NCBI RefSeq assembly: GCF_007655135.1
Contig: NC_045130.1
Location: 30,500,605-30,564,604 of the forward strand
Length of the DNA: 64,000 bases
Origin: Punica granatum
Taxonomy: Eukaryota; Streptophyta; Magnoliopsida; Myrtales; Lythraceae
Reading direction: 5' to 3'
Made by a program: the position numbers and the translations under genes. This document shows, one piece after another, positions 43,971-57,700 of this stretch. The notes under the pieces were generated by a model, which worked only from the letters and a program-made list of their open reading frames with translations, had not been told where the DNA came from and searched no databases. Position 1 is the first letter of the stretch, and each line of letters begins with the position of its first letter.

Positions 43971-46683
43971 GTAAAGAACGAGATTGAACAAAAAAAAAAG
44001 GGGATGAAATCAAACATTAAGTCATACATAAAGTATCAAATATGTACTTACCAGTGTTCAATTCCGTGTGTTGTACGGGTCTGTGTTGATATATTTATAT
44101 TTTGTATGAATAATAATTATCATAGTTTAAGATATTAATTTACTTATTATTATTATTATTGAAAATAAAAGTTCTCAACAATCAATTTTCAAAAATAATT
44201 TTCAATAGAGTTGCATGAATGCTTTTAAATAGTTCAATTATAATTTTATAATCAACGTTCTTATTACATCATGTAAATTTATTTAACTTCTCTCACAATT
44301 TTAGTTTATATTATATATAATTATATTATTTTATATTATTTTCAAGTTTATAAAAATTTTCTTCTTATTACAGATTGTTATTATTCTATATAATATCATG
44401 TTTTCAATTTATATATTCTTTCGTCATGGTAATGATTGTTATTGTTCTATATAATAAGACATTATATATGTTTTTCTATATGTATATTAACTCTATTTTT
44501 TATATAGACTTTTCAAATGTTTTTTATTGTTTTAGACTTTATTAAGAGGTAATCATTTCTATGATTCATGATTCATTTTTTCAACACGTTTAGTTTTACT
44601 TTTCAATATGCTCATACATAAGTATGTTTAAATTTTATGATAAATTGTATATATGCTTCATTAATATACATAAGAATATCAAAATTTTTATATCAATTTC
44701 TATAACCTAGGCTCAATTTTTATAACGTCGCATTAAGTTAATTGGTGATATACATTTATCACTTATATATAATGAAGGAACTACGACAAAATTTTTCTCT
44801 TAATTGTATTTAGAAAGAGATCTAGGTACACTTAATTGCATTTATTAAATATTTTTAATTTTATCCATATTCTTTTAATTAATTGCATTTATTAATTTTT
44901 TTCCATGTTCTTTTAAATATTATATAGTGAGTAGGAGATGTACATTCATTAATTGCATTCATTAAAAATTTTAATTATTACCTTTGTTTTGTAATTTTCT
45001 TTTTCCATTTTTAAAATTTTCTTTTAAGCATTTATTATATACCCAATCTCATTTATTTTGCACCCAAGTAAATTTTAGTTATATATAGATCCCTAAACAT
45101 AATTATTTGAAAGTATGTATTTTAATTTTTAATAAATTTTGTTTTTTTACTATATAAAAAATAGTAAAGTCCCTTTTTAATTTTAAAATTAAGCCCTACT
45201 TATGCAGAGGCCAACAGAGCATCATGCACACAATTTTCTTTTTCCTTTTCTTTTTCACTTGTTTTTTTTTCATTTTTCTTGTTTATCATGTTTTCTTCCT
45301 TTTCCTGGTAAGACATAGCCAATTGAGATTAATTAATTCTTCCTCAAACATTAGCTTGTCTGATATAATTCAAGCAAATTTGAAACTCTGTACTACAAGT
45401 GACATCTAGTGCAACTTGACAGATGCACCATACCCCGTGATTTCTATCTGTTTGGTATGAATATCAATATGCTTGGGTGGCTCCCATGGTGATGGCAGGA
45501 TGACCTCTCCACCACTTTTCGCATCTGTACCCTTTCCCCATTGTTCCGATTTCTAGACTACGAAATTAGGGAAGTGCTATATTTTCTAGTCTTTAAACTT
45601 CAAAGCTGATATTCTTTTTATAAAAAAAATTAATCAATTATTATCAGTAGGCTCGAACTCGTATTACACATGGAGTGATTACTTAATTAAATTTATTAAA
45701 TTATATTAAAAAATAATAAAGCTAAGAAACTAAATATCACTTTTACAAATAGAGGGCACGTTACAAATTTTATTATTATTTTTCCCCTTAGGATGTTAAT
45801 TTATATGTTTGAAACTGGGATAGGAACATATACCGTGTCGAAACCTGCTCATTCTTAAAAAAAATTCTCATGATACATGCACTTGAAATGCATGTACGCT
45901 TCATACATATATTTACTCGAATAAACTTCAAGTAATTTTTACTCATAATTTAAGTAAATTATGTAGAAAATAAGCAAATTACTTGAGATCAAATAATTTA
46001 ATTGAAACAAATATATAAATACTTGCTTGTGCCCCGCATACTTCTTCAATTTCATGTATATATCGGAGACCAACCCCACTCTTCAATTTCCTAGTCGAGT
46101 CAATGAGATTCATGCGTCCATTAAAAGCGGTGCGTACAGATAAGAATGCTTAACATCTTATTGGACCAACATTTTTTCTCTTGTCAGAAGCACGTGTTTA
46201 TATGTTCTTGAACAAAACGTGATGAGTGGCCTCGCCCCTAATATGGTATCCTAAAGCCCCAGGATGGCCAAACTCCAGGCTCGGCCGGGAAAGATCTGGC
46301 TGTAGGACCTAGTCCTATCTGCAATAAGTCTCGTCCTCGGTTCGGATGTTGAACATATTGCTGACGATGATGCAATTTATTGAAGTGGTTAAGAAGTATA
46401 TATATCTATAATAATTTGGAAAGACTCTTTAAAATCATCGTCCGTTACTGTTGTATCATTTGAAAATATCTCAAGAATATCCTTTGATATGTTTGATTGA
46501 TCCCTTTAGAGCGTAAAATGAAATACCAATGACGAGGTCTCCATCAATGTCGGCACGGGATCGGATAGGGGTGCGTTTCATGATTGGAAAGGAAAGTTCA
46601 TCTAGTGGCGATTAGACTACCTACGACCCTAAACCCAAGCACTTCTTCTATATATTAGAGTAGAGTGTCAAACTTTTTTTGGT

Positions 46684-46860
46684 TTGAACATTCGTATTTG
46701 AAAATTCAATGGGATCCGACTAATTCAATCGAGTCGAGTCGGATCACTGAGGGGTAAAACTCTATCGGCATTGATTTTTTTCCATTCACAAAAGTCAAAG
46801 TAGATATTTTATTTAAAGAAAATAAGTATAAAATTACTTGAACCAATTTCCATTGATATT
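46684..46860 (-). mobile_element. tRNA-derived SINE (family 2), minus orientation
   Basis: Diverged copy of 30881-31047, with GACTAATTCAATCGAGTCGA, AGGGGTAAAACTCTATC and TTTATTTAAAGAAAATAAGT. Present in both copies of duplication B, hence older than it. Confidence 0.6.
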
Positions 46861-47137
46861 ACAGTATCAAACTTCAATCTTCAAGATAGGACCCCATAGG
46901 AGAATGCCAGATAAGCTAATTAACAGAACCACAAGGTAATAATGGAGCTGAGGTCCACCAAGAAAAGACTTTGATGGGCAACTCCCCACTCAATTAATTA
47001 GGGTACATGTGTAATTCCCTTGTCTTCCCCTCTCCTCTCTATCCCCCGGTCTAAGGGTCGGTACGGGACCGTTTGCTATGTGGCTCATAGTAGTCGTCCT
47101 TCTAGAAGAAAGTGATTGCCATTCATTATGAGAGTGT

Positions 47138-47485
47138 AAGAAAACAATGCAAGCAATCACCAGCATGATGGTCTAGTGGTTAAACTCCAAGCGTTCTATT
47201 TGAACAATACGAGTTCGAACCTCACTGAGGACGTAGAGCTCGCCACTATGTGAGTGTATTATGGGATGGCGGTGGCCGATCCATAATACTTGATCCAGTG
47301 GGCCTTGAACTTAATTCACTAATGTGTTGGTGGGGCCGCGATGATCAAGTTGGGCTAAGTCTCAACGAGCTATGGCGAAAGGAACATTTTGTGGCTGCTA
47401 GATTCCCTCAGTTGAGGCCGCTACAGCGGGCCAATAACCCGACCTAGCCTTTCAATTCAACGAAAAAAAGAAAACAATACAAGCA
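47138..47485 (+). mobile_element. tRNA-derived SINE (~310 bp) with 18-bp target duplication
   Basis: The body (about 47156-47467) starts ATCACCAGCATGATGGTCTA with a tRNA A box (GGTCTAGTGG) and a B box (GAGTTCGAACCTC) 35 bp later, and ends in an A-rich tail. Target duplications AAGAAAACAATGCAAGCA (47138-47155) and AAGAAAACAATACAAGCA (47468-47485) differ at one base. The equivalent place in copy 2 (about 52537-52556) is a single, empty site. Confidence 0.88.
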
Positions 47486-48594
47486 AAAGAGAAAATGAGG
47501 CAAAAGATGCAATGAAAATCCTTATTTATTTGAGATTGTTCGTACATATCGGTTAGATTTACAATCTCGAGATCTAAATTCCGACACAATTTGAATAAAT
47601 CTTTTTCACAATTGAGCATCATCAAGTCTATATGAAACAGTATACGTATTATTAATACCGACACCACTCTAGAGGAAAAAAACAAAATCTAAAAGTAAGT
47701 ACTCGTGGACTTGGTTTTGCCGTCGAATAGTTTCAATCATGAAATGGGCGTATGAAGGAACAATTTTTGGGACGTAAACAATATCTCAAGGGGTCCTTCT
47801 AGAAAAGGGGTCCTCCTCCTAAGGAAATAAACATGCATAAATAAAGAGATAATTGTATGAAGAACGACAGCTTAAAGAGAAGTGTTCTTGTCCGGTCACG
47901 TGAAACATGAAATGCTATTGCTAGCTACTGCTGAATTTCCCGCGAATAAAGTAGGGTGTAACAGATTACACGAGAAAGAACATGTACGAGAACGTATCAG
48001 ATCCCGAAAGCGTAAACAAAAATGAGTCGAGAATGGCAGTTCGTATAAGTTCGATATGCGAATATGCACCTTTTTTCTTCCATTTTATAGCGGAAGGAAA
48101 AATAATAAAGGCATGGAAAATTCACCAAATCTTATTTCTGAATAAACTATCTTTACATTTGACCAGTAGATATTTAGAAAACAAAGAAAGAAAAAGGGGA
48201 AAAAAAAAGAAAGAAAAAGACATGAACTAGTTGATTAGAGATTCACGTAAGCCTAAGCCTTGAGAATTATCTGTTCACGGGTCAGGGAGGCGATCTTCAG
48301 GTATTTCCCTTTTCAACCAGTCCGCTACCTCGTTAAAAAACTCATGCTCTCCGCTGTTGCTGCATTATTTTCTTTACTTCGACCGACCTACCATCCGAAT
48401 AGCGTGGTCAAACATCATTTTATACTAGAGAAGAGTTTATTGTAGTGACACAAATTGTCGCTTTGAAAATTTTAAATTTCGAATTCGATTATCTTCAATG
48501 AGACATCCCGTGTCCCTCTATTTCAATTTTACTATTCTCGTAGTAGGCTGATGGAACTCCCTATATTCGGAAAAAGAAAAACGTCCTTTCGCAC

Positions 48595-48741
48595 GAGCAC
48601 ATGTGTTGGTCGATGCTCAAATGACTTCCGTTAGCAGAGGCATTTCTGTCAAAATTGTCCACCCCACCTATGACTCCGACATTCTACAGAGACGAACGTC
48701 AGCACACATGCACAAATGACCCGTCGGCCGAGGCAATTTCC
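48595..48741. other. Linker between duplication B copy 1 and the zinc-finger gene fragment
   Basis: Unique within the window; no feature recognised. Confidence 0.4.
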
Positions 48742-48965
48742 TGAAATTTCAAATTACAGAAAATCAGCTTTAAGCACTGATGCAAACGGATTTGATTGGC
48801 ATTTGGCACAACCAACTACTTCGATCACTCGAATTAAGAAATTACTGTGACTACCATTCTTACGCCGAAGCAATGTGAGACGTTCCATTAAATGGCAAGA
48901 TATAGCTAATTATGTTATTTGATCAGTTCCACATTATCATTTGCACTAAATATGAGGACAGATAG
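48742..48965 (-). pseudogene. Fragment of the LOL-type gene lacking exon 2
   Basis: 48742-48872 matches 55698-55828 and continues without a break into sequence matching 56139-56236. In the parent gene these lie in the introns on either side of exon 2 (56009-56116). The 316-bp gap is bounded by the direct hexamer AAGCAA (55823-55828 and 56139-56144), so exon 2 was removed at short homology. About 95% of positions match by eye. No coding sequence remains. Confidence 0.85.
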
Positions 48966-49376
48966 CACCTTCTGGCAAGGGAGCAGAATATGTCAATTTA
49001 GCATGTATGACTCGTAAAGAACGAGATTGGACAAAAAAAAAAAAGAGGATGAAATCAAACATTAAGTCAGACCTGAAGTATCAAATATGTACTTACTAGT
49101 ATTTAATCCCGTGCACTATACGGGTCTGTATTTATATATTTATATTTTATACGAATAATAATTATCACAGTTTAAGATATTAATTTACTTATTATTATTA
49201 TTATTGAAAATGAAAGTTCTCAACAATCATTTTTTAAAAATAATTTTCAATAGAGTTGCATGAATGCTTTCAAATAGTTCGATTATAATTTTATAATCAA
49301 CGTTCTTATTACATCATGTAAATGTATTGAACTTCTCTCACAATTTTATCTTATATTATATATAATGGTAAATTAC

Positions 49377-49768
49377 ACTGGTGGTCCAAAAAGTTTTAAT
49401 AATGTATCAGGTTGGTTCAAAAAGTTTTTTTTACTACTCGATGGTACCAAATGTTTCAAAGTTGTAATATGATAGTATAAACCGTCATCTCGCGATTGAC
49501 ACCGTCAAGCCATCCTTTATAGTGCAAAATCGATTTTTATGGGACGTTACATGATGGTGCAAAATATTTTGCATTTGTAACTTAATAGTACAAAATGTTT
49601 TATGTAAGTTACATGATGGTATAAAATTTACAGTCTTGTAAAGGACGGCTTGACGGCGTTGCTAGCGAGATGACGGTTTGTACCATTATATTACAACTTT
49701 GAAACATTTTGTACCATCAAGTAGCAAAAAAAAATTTGGATTAACCTGATACATTATTAAAACTTTTT
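49377..49768. mobile_element. MITE with long inverted repeats, absent from copy 1
   Basis: The left arm GGTAAATTACACTGGTGGTC ... AAAAAGTTTTAATAATGTAT is mirrored by the right arm ATACATTATTAAAACTTTTT. Pairing continues through AACCGTCATCTCGC and GCGAGATGACGGTTTG. The outermost ~25 bp exist only on the left, so the right end is truncated. TAAT flanks both sides. Copy 1 has the uninterrupted TATATAATTATATTA at about 44315. Confidence 0.85.
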
Positions 49769-52160
49769 AATTATATTATTTTATATATTTTTATTATCAA
49801 ATTTATAAAAAAATTCTTCTGATTAAAGATTGTTATTATTATTATGTATAATATCATTTTTTCAATTTATATAATATTCCATCATGGGTAATGATTGTTA
49901 TTGTTGTACATAATAAGACATTATATATGTTTTTCTATATGTATATTAACTCTATTTTTATATACACTTTTTATATATTTCTTATTGTTTTAGACTTTAT
50001 TAAGATGTAATCATTTCTATTATTCATGATTCAATTTTTTAACACATTCAATTTTACTTTTCCATATGCTCGTACATATGTATGTTTAGTTTTTATAATA
50101 AATTGTATATCTGCTTCATTAATTTGCGTAAGAATATTAAAATTTTTATATCAATTTCTATAACCTAGCTCAATTTTTATAACATCACATTAAGTTAATT
50201 ATTTATATACATTTATCACTTATAAAAAATTAAGGAACTACGACAAGAATTTTCTCTTAATTGTATTTAGAAAGAAATTTAGGTACACTTAATTGCATTT
50301 ATTAAATATTTTAAATTATTATTTATTTTAAATATTTTCCATATTCTTTTAATTAATTGCATTTATTAAATATTTTTCCATGTTCTTTTAAATATTATAT
50401 AGTGAGTAGGAGATGTTCATTCATTAATTGCATTTATTAATTTTTTATTATTATCTTTGTTTTGTAATTTTCTTTTTCCATTTTTTAAATTTTCTTTTAA
50501 GCATTTATTATATTCCCAATCTCATTTATTATGCACCCATGTAAATTTTAGTTATATATAAATCCCTAAACATAATTATTTGAAAGTATGTCTTTTAATT
50601 TTTAATAAATTTTGTTTTTTTACTATATAAAAAATAGTAAAGTCCCTTTTAATTTTTTTAAATTAAGACCCTACTTATGTAGAGGCCAACAGAGCATCAT
50701 GCACACAATTTTCTTTTTCTTTTTATTTTTCACTTTTTTCACTTTTCTTGTTTATCATTTTTTTCTTCCTTTTCCCGGTGAGACATAGCCAATCGAGATT
50801 AATTAATTCTCCCTCAAACATTAGCTTGTCCAATATAATTCAAGCGGATTTGAAACACTGTACTGCACGTAGCATCTGATACAGCTTGACAATTGCACCA
50901 TACCTCGTGATTTTTGTTTGTTTGGTATGAATATCAATATGCTTATGTGGCTCCGATGGTGATGGCGGGGTGACCTCTCGACCACTTTTCACATTTTGCT
51001 CTTTCCCCATTGTTCCGATTTCTGGACTACCAAATTAGGGAAGTGCTATCTTTTCTAGTCTTTAAACTTCAAAGCTGATATTCTTTTTTAAAAAAATTAA
51101 TCAATTATTATCACTAGGCTCGAACCCGTATTACACATGGAGTGATTACTGAATTAAATTTATTAAATTATATTAAAAAATAATTCAACTAAGAAACTAA
51201 ATATCACTTTTACGAATAGATGGCACGTTATAAATTTTATTATTATTTTTTTCCTTAGGATGTTAATTTATATGTTTGAAATTGGGATGGGAACTTATAC
51301 TGTGTCGGAACCTGCTCGCTCTTAAAAAAAATCTTTTGATACACACACTTGAAATATATGTACGGTTCATACATATATTTACTTGAATAAACTTAAAAGT
51401 AATTTTTACTTATAATTCAAGTAAATTATGTAGAAAATGAGTAAATTACTTGAGATCAAATAATTTAATTGAAACAAATATATAAATACTTGATTGTGCC
51501 ACGCATACTTCATCAATCTCAGGTATATATCGTATACTAACCCACTCTTGAATTTCCTAGTCGAATCATTGAGATTCATGTGTCCATTGAAAGCTGTGCG
51601 TACATATAAGAATGCCTAACATCTTATCGGACGACATTTTTTCTCTTGTCAGAAGCACGTGTTTATATGTTCTTGAACAAAACGGGATGCATGGCCTCGC
51701 CCCTAATATAGTATCCTACTCCTACAGCCTCAGGATGGCCAACTAGAGGCTCGGTCGGGACAGATCTGGCTGTAGGACCTAGTCCTATCTACAATAAGTC
51801 TCATCCTCGGTTCGGATGACGAACATATCGCTGAAGATGATGGAATTTTATTGAAGTGGTTAAGGAGTATATATATCGATAGTAATTTGGAGAGACTCTT
51901 TAAAATCGTTATCCGTTACCATTGTATCATTTGAAAATATCTCAAGTGTATCATTTGATATGTTTGATTGATCCCTTTAGAGCGTAAAATGAAATACCAA
52001 TGACGAGGTCTCCATCAATGTCGGCACGGGATCCACTTATCTGATGGGGGTGCGTTTCGTGATTGGAAAGGGAAGATCATCTAGTGGCAATTAGACTACC
52101 TATGACCCTAGACCCAAGCACTTGTTCTATATATTCGAGTAGAGTATCAAACTTTTTTTG

Positions 52161-52345
52161 GGTGTGAACATTGATATCCGAAAATTCAATGGGTTTCGAC
52201 TAATCCAGTCGAGTCGAGTCAGCTCACAAAGGGGTAAAACTCTATCAGCGTTGATTTTTTTCATTCACAAATACTCGAACCAGAAATTTTATTTAAAGAA
52301 AATAAATATCAAACCGCTTAAATTAATTCACGATGATAGTACCGT
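52161..52345 (-). mobile_element. tRNA-derived SINE (family 2), minus orientation
   Basis: Counterpart of 46684-46860 in copy 2 of duplication B. Confidence 0.6.
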
Positions 52346-53429
52346 ATCAAACTTTGGTCTTCAAGAAAAGAGTTTGATGGGCAACTTCTCCACTCAATTA
52401 ATTCTGGTACATGTGAAATTTCCTTGTCTTCCCCTCTCCTCTCTATTCCCCGGTCTCTGGGTCGGTACATGATCGTTTGCTACATGGTTCACAATCGTCG
52501 TCCTTCTAGAAGAAAGTTATTGCGATTCATTATGAAAGGGTAAGAAAACAATATAAGCAAAAGATGCAGCGAAACTTCCTTATTTATCGAGATTGTTCGT
52601 ACATATCGGGTAGATTTACAATCTCGAGATCTAAATCCCTAATGGGATAATTTTCCCCTTCATTTGAATAAATCATTTTAACAATTGAGCATCACCAATG
52701 TTTTATTATATACGTATTACTGATACCGACACCACTCTAGAGGAAAAAAATAAAATCTAAAAGTAAGTACTCGTGGACTTGGTTTTACCAAAAGAATAGG
52801 GAAAAGGACCATCCAATAGTTTCAATCATGAAATGGGCGTATGAAGGAACAATTTTTGGGACGTAAACGATATCTTTTTTGGCAAATTAGATTGGACCAC
52901 GTGATCTATCAATCAATCCATTATCTATTTCTATTATGAGGATTAAAAGGGGTCCTTCTAGAAATGGGGTCCTCCTCCTTAGGAAATAAACAAACATAAA
53001 TAAAGAGATAATTGCAAGAAGGACGACAGCTTAAAGAGAAGTGTTCTTGTCCGGTCACGCGAAACATGAAATGCTATTGCTAGCTACTGCTGAATTTCCT
53101 GCGAATAAAGTAGGGTGGAACTTATACTGTGTCGAACGGCAGTTGTTTCTAAGGCGGCCAAAATCTGAAAAGAGATTCGCTTCTACGGACAACCAAATTT
53201 GTCGATTTAGATGACATTGGTATAAGTTCGATATGTGAATATGCACCTTTTTTCTTCCATTTTATAGCGGAAGGAAAAATAATAAAGCCATGGAAAATTC
53301 ACCAAATCGTATTTCCGAATAAACTACCATTACATTCGACCCTCTCTCTTGATTTAATGCAGTTATGAGGAAGGCGAAAGCCGTGAAACGATCACGGTAA
53401 GCTGCAATCACCAGCAATTAATTAAATTA

Positions 53430-53457
53430 AAGAAAGAAAGAAAGAAAGAAAGAAAAA
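53430..53457. repeat. (AAAG)n microsatellite
   Basis: About seven AAAG units followed by an A-rich purine stretch. Confidence 0.9.
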
Positions 53458-53864
53458 GGAAAGGAAAAAAAAAAAAAGAAGAGAGAAAGACATGAACAAG
53501 TTGATTAGAGATTCAAGTAATCCTAAGCCTTGAGAATTATCTGTTCACGGATCAGGGAGGCGATCTTCAGGTGTTTCACGTTTCACACAGTCCGCTGCCT
53601 CGTTGAAAAACTCATGCTCTCCGCTGTTGCTGCATTCTTTCTTTACTTTGAACGACCTACCATCCGAATAGCGTGGTCAAACATCATTTTACACTAAAAA
53701 AAAGTTTATTGTAGTGGCACAAATCGTCGCCTTGAAAACTTTAGATTTCGAATTCGATTCTCATCAATGAGACATCCCCTGTCCCTCTATTTTGATTTTA
53801 CTATTCTCGTGGTAGGCTGATGAAACTCCCTTATATTCGGAAAAAGAAAAACATCCTTTCACAC

Positions 53865-54729
53865 CTGTTCAAGAAAAGAGTTTTAAACGATCGGACGTCA
53901 TCTCTCGCCATCGAGATGCCCCTGAAAGCCGAATTTGACATAGAAGATACTACCATGTGAGAATCAAGATGCCGATATTAATGGATCGGAAGTAGGATTA
54001 TAGGTAGTTTTCCGGCACCCAAAAAACATGACTTCAAGGCGAGGAAAGTTTTTGATGCAACAGCAGCAGATATGATGGCCCAGCTACAGATGCAATACCC
54101 TTACCTTTGAATTGCCATTTAAACTCCGCACTTATTGGAGATTCCAAATGAAACGAAATGTCTTGAGACAGTTCCACCTGCGAAAGTTAATGAAGCTCGT
54201 CCGGTAAAAGGTATGATGTTATGCAAACCATTTCACCATTCCAGAGATTCGAGATGAGGGTGGAAATGGATAATATCACATCAGCAAAACTATCATTGGA
54301 CTCAGAAACACAACACTGCCATCATATATCCTGTGAATGGCCCGTAAAATAGATAATATTCTGGACCAATTTGCAGATCGATAACAGGTTTCATCTTTTC
54401 TTATTCATTGATATCAAAACCAATCTTATAGCAGATAATTTCTATTTTCTAGTCCTATGAGAAATACTCTTCATGTATAATGGAACAGAGAGGAGGTTAG
54501 CATTAATCGAGAAGGACAGGGACCTATTCATCATAAACCGAAGATAAAGATCTAGGTGAAGATGGTAATTAATTAGCGGAAACACTGCATTTTGGCTGGT
54601 TGATTATATATAGGGATCTAACATTTCTCAGTTGCTCCTATTTTACCTTATATCCATCAGTTTGTAGATAAAGATGTACAAGGCAATTGTGGTGCAGCAC
54701 CTACTAATGCGCCAATTGATGGACGCACT
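53865..54729. other. 3' flank of the LOL-type gene
   Basis: No gene recognised. Probably includes the 3' UTR of the minus-strand gene to its right. Confidence 0.4.
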
Positions 54730-57700
54730 TCAAGCAACAGCACTGGAAGGTGGAGGAGCTAGCCCCTGTTGAACGGACCATCGAGGTCTCTTATTGTGAT
54801 CCTGTGGAAACATAATATACTACATTAATATACACGCCGTGTTCAAAATTTATGAGAAGCAGTGAATGAGAATCGCTCAAATTGAGGCTCTTCAGCCAAA
54901 TATAAAACCCAATATGTGTTGTTTTAGTGGAGAAACTTGCACTTATTTTCCTTCCATCAAGATCTACGTAAATCGTATTATTCAATATCTCTCACATCGT
55001 TAAGAGTAAGGTTTCATGGCTTAAACTCTGATTCACTTCCTTCCTCTCTCGGAGTGAGTGGGAGCGCAAGAGAACTCGAGATTAGTCGTGCAATAAAAGA
55101 AGAGGTAACATACCCCAATTTCAGTCACAAAATGGCAGGAGGAACATTTAACTGATGGAGCACCATATGGGTACATAAGCAAAACCGCACAGCTGCTACA
55201 CTTGACCTGTCCAACCTGGTGCTCTGGCAGAAGTCCGGGAACGAAGAAAAATAAAAAAGGATCAGCCGATTTCAGCAAGAAAAAATATTTATGTGCAAAC
55301 AATAAAAGGATTGACCAGAATTGGTAATATTACAAACAACTTATAGTCTCAATCCACTCACTTTTCTAGATCGAGAGCAATGATGCATTTCTATGTCTCC
55401 CCATAAAATGGTTACTTCAATCATACTTGAAAACACCAACAAAATTTTCGAGAATAAAAAGAAAGCAGAGGATGAGTCTGCAACCACAGTCGAGGGCAGG
55501 CTGAGGCATAAAAAGGCAGAATATGGCAAATTCCGTTGGGCTTATTGTTAAATTTAAATCAATAGAGCATGTAACAACAAATTAATATGACATTCCTCCA
55601 GTCTCCTCCTCAACATGCCTCTTTCTCCCCACAGCCTAATCTACGACTATGTATTTCATATTTTAAAAGCCAAGAATAGATAATATCCAGACTATCTTGA
55701 AATTTCAAATTACAGAAAATCAGCTTTAAGCACTGATGCAACGGATTTGATTGGCATTTGGCACAACCAACTTCTTCGATCACTCAAATTAAGAAATTAC
55801 TGTGACTACCATTCTTATGCCGAAGCAAGGTCTGGAAACTTTATAATTTTTTAACTGAAATGGAAGATGAACTCATTCCCCCCTACTTCCCCATCTAGAC
55901 AGCGTTCGTGCTATTGCTAGAATGAAAAGATCCTTCAAACTGTCGTAAAACAAATAATATGAACTCTTAATCAGGGGGATAAAAAGATACAAAGATGAAG
56001 ACAGAAACCTTCTAATACAAAATTAACTGTCTGGCAACAAGAGCATTGGACATATCTGGCTCCTCTTATATATGAAAGTAACCGCCGACAAGAACCACAA
56101 ACCATCTGAGCCATCTCTGCATTGCAGTTGTGTCAGTAAAGCAATGTGAGACATTCTATTAAATGGCAAGATATAGCTAATTATGTTATTTGATCAGTTC
56201 CACATTATCATTTGCACTAAATATGAGGACAGATAGAAAATATTAGGGCCAATCTAAGCTATTTAGCTAGTCCTCATCCGAAACCTAGAAAAAGTCAAAT
56301 TTAAGAAAAATGCAAAGCGATGGATCATGTCAATACTGGTCGAAACTTACTACAGATAGCGTTTGAGAAAGTGAAAACTAAGAAGAGGCTCTAGAGCAAA
56401 CTTGGAAAATTACATTAGACGGCACCTGCATATAAGAGAAACTACAACTACATATTGCAAGTTCGTTGTAAGCAACTATGTTTAGCATTTTCCTATTAAG
56501 CAGAGCAGTGGTAGATACTCGAAGTAAAACAACAGCGAACACTTTCATAGGACCATTTTCAATGCAAAGAGGTTTCAATAGCTTACTGCCTAGGCACAAA
56601 TTATCCCAGAAAACGGAAAATTCGAGCATAAAAACTGACCATAAGCTGGAGCAGGAGGCCGAGGTGCCTCTGCCATTGGTGGCCGCAGCTGCTGTGATGA
56701 TGGTGGTTGTGGCGGTGAAATTGATTTTGCAGCAGGTGGTAGCACATCAGCCTGTGTGGGGGGCAGTTGATACCCCGGAGGCGGACCTTCATCTTCCTCG
56801 TCACCGTCCACCTCCTCCACTTTCATCTTTACGTCTTCCTTCCCCACTACTTCTTCCTTCACCGTTACTTTTTTCGAACAAGGTGATGACTCCCCAGAGT
56901 GAAATCCTGGTGGCAGACCCTCTTCCCCTTCTTCTTCTTGTGGCTCCACCTTCAGTTCCATTTGATTTTCAACCCTCGCCGCTTCCTTCATCGCCATTCC
57001 TTCGACATTGTCCTGCTCCTCATCCTTCACCTTCTCCTCCAGTGCTTCCACCTGTTCTTCTTGCTTCACAGCTACCTCGATTGTAGACAATGGCGGGTTT
57101 GTTGATTGAGGCAGTGGTGCAACTAAAGATCCCGATTGCAGACCTTCTTCTTCCTCTTCTTCCCGCGGTTCAATCGTAGCTTCCATTACTCTTTCTTGTT
57201 GCACCATTACCTCACACTCCACCTTGTCCCTCAACTCTTCCATGGATTCATCGTGCTCGACTCTTTCCCTCCTTTCTTCTTGCATCGGCTCATGGGGATC
57301 GATTCTTTCCATCCTTTCATCTTCAACCGCTTCCACTGGCTCAATTCTTTCTCTCCCTTCTTCCGCCAACACGTTGTTTTCCATTCTGCCTCTCTCTTCT
57401 GCCACCACTTCATCGGTCTCCATTCTTTCCTCCTCTTCTTCTCCCACCAATTCCTCAGACTCGACTGCCTCCCTCTCTTCTTCCACCAATTCGTTGCTTT
57501 CCCTTTGGCCTCTCTCTCCATCCACTGCTTCGCCGATCGCAATTCTCTCCTCATTGTCTTCTGCCAATTCCGCGGAGCCGATTCTTTCCTTCTTCTCTTC
57601 CTCCAGTCCACTGCTCTTCGTTCTGCCTTCATCTTCTTCTGCCGCTCTATCGGCCTTCATTCTCTTCTTGTCGCCTTCTTCCATAGCTTCATCCGTCTCC

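Larger units (their letters stand above)
43971..48594. repeat. Segmental duplication B, copy 1 (~4.6 kb)
   Basis: Collinear with 49014-53864: shares GTAAAGAACGAGATTG at the left end, GCTTGTCTGATATAATTCAA-type sequence, CAGAAGCACGTGTTTATATG, GACGAGGTCTCCATCAATGT and AAAAAGAAAAACGTCCTTTC at the right end. Differences are many, by eye roughly one base in ten, so this is older than duplication A. No protein-coding gene is supported inside. The ORFs at 45224, 47452, 47982 and 48260 are AT-rich or not conserved between the copies. Confidence 0.9.
49014..53864. repeat. Segmental duplication B, copy 2 (~4.85 kb)
   Basis: Diverged copy of 43971-48594, in the same orientation. It differs by the MITE at 49377-49768, absence of the SINE, an inserted segment near 52880-52935, and replaced stretches near 53110-53220 and 53340-53425. 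Confidence 0.9.

Noticed and set aside
47156..47250. A tRNA gene, because of good A and B boxes
   Set aside because: No cloverleaf or acceptor stem; the sequence continues into a ~220-bp body with an A tail and target duplications, so it is a SINE.
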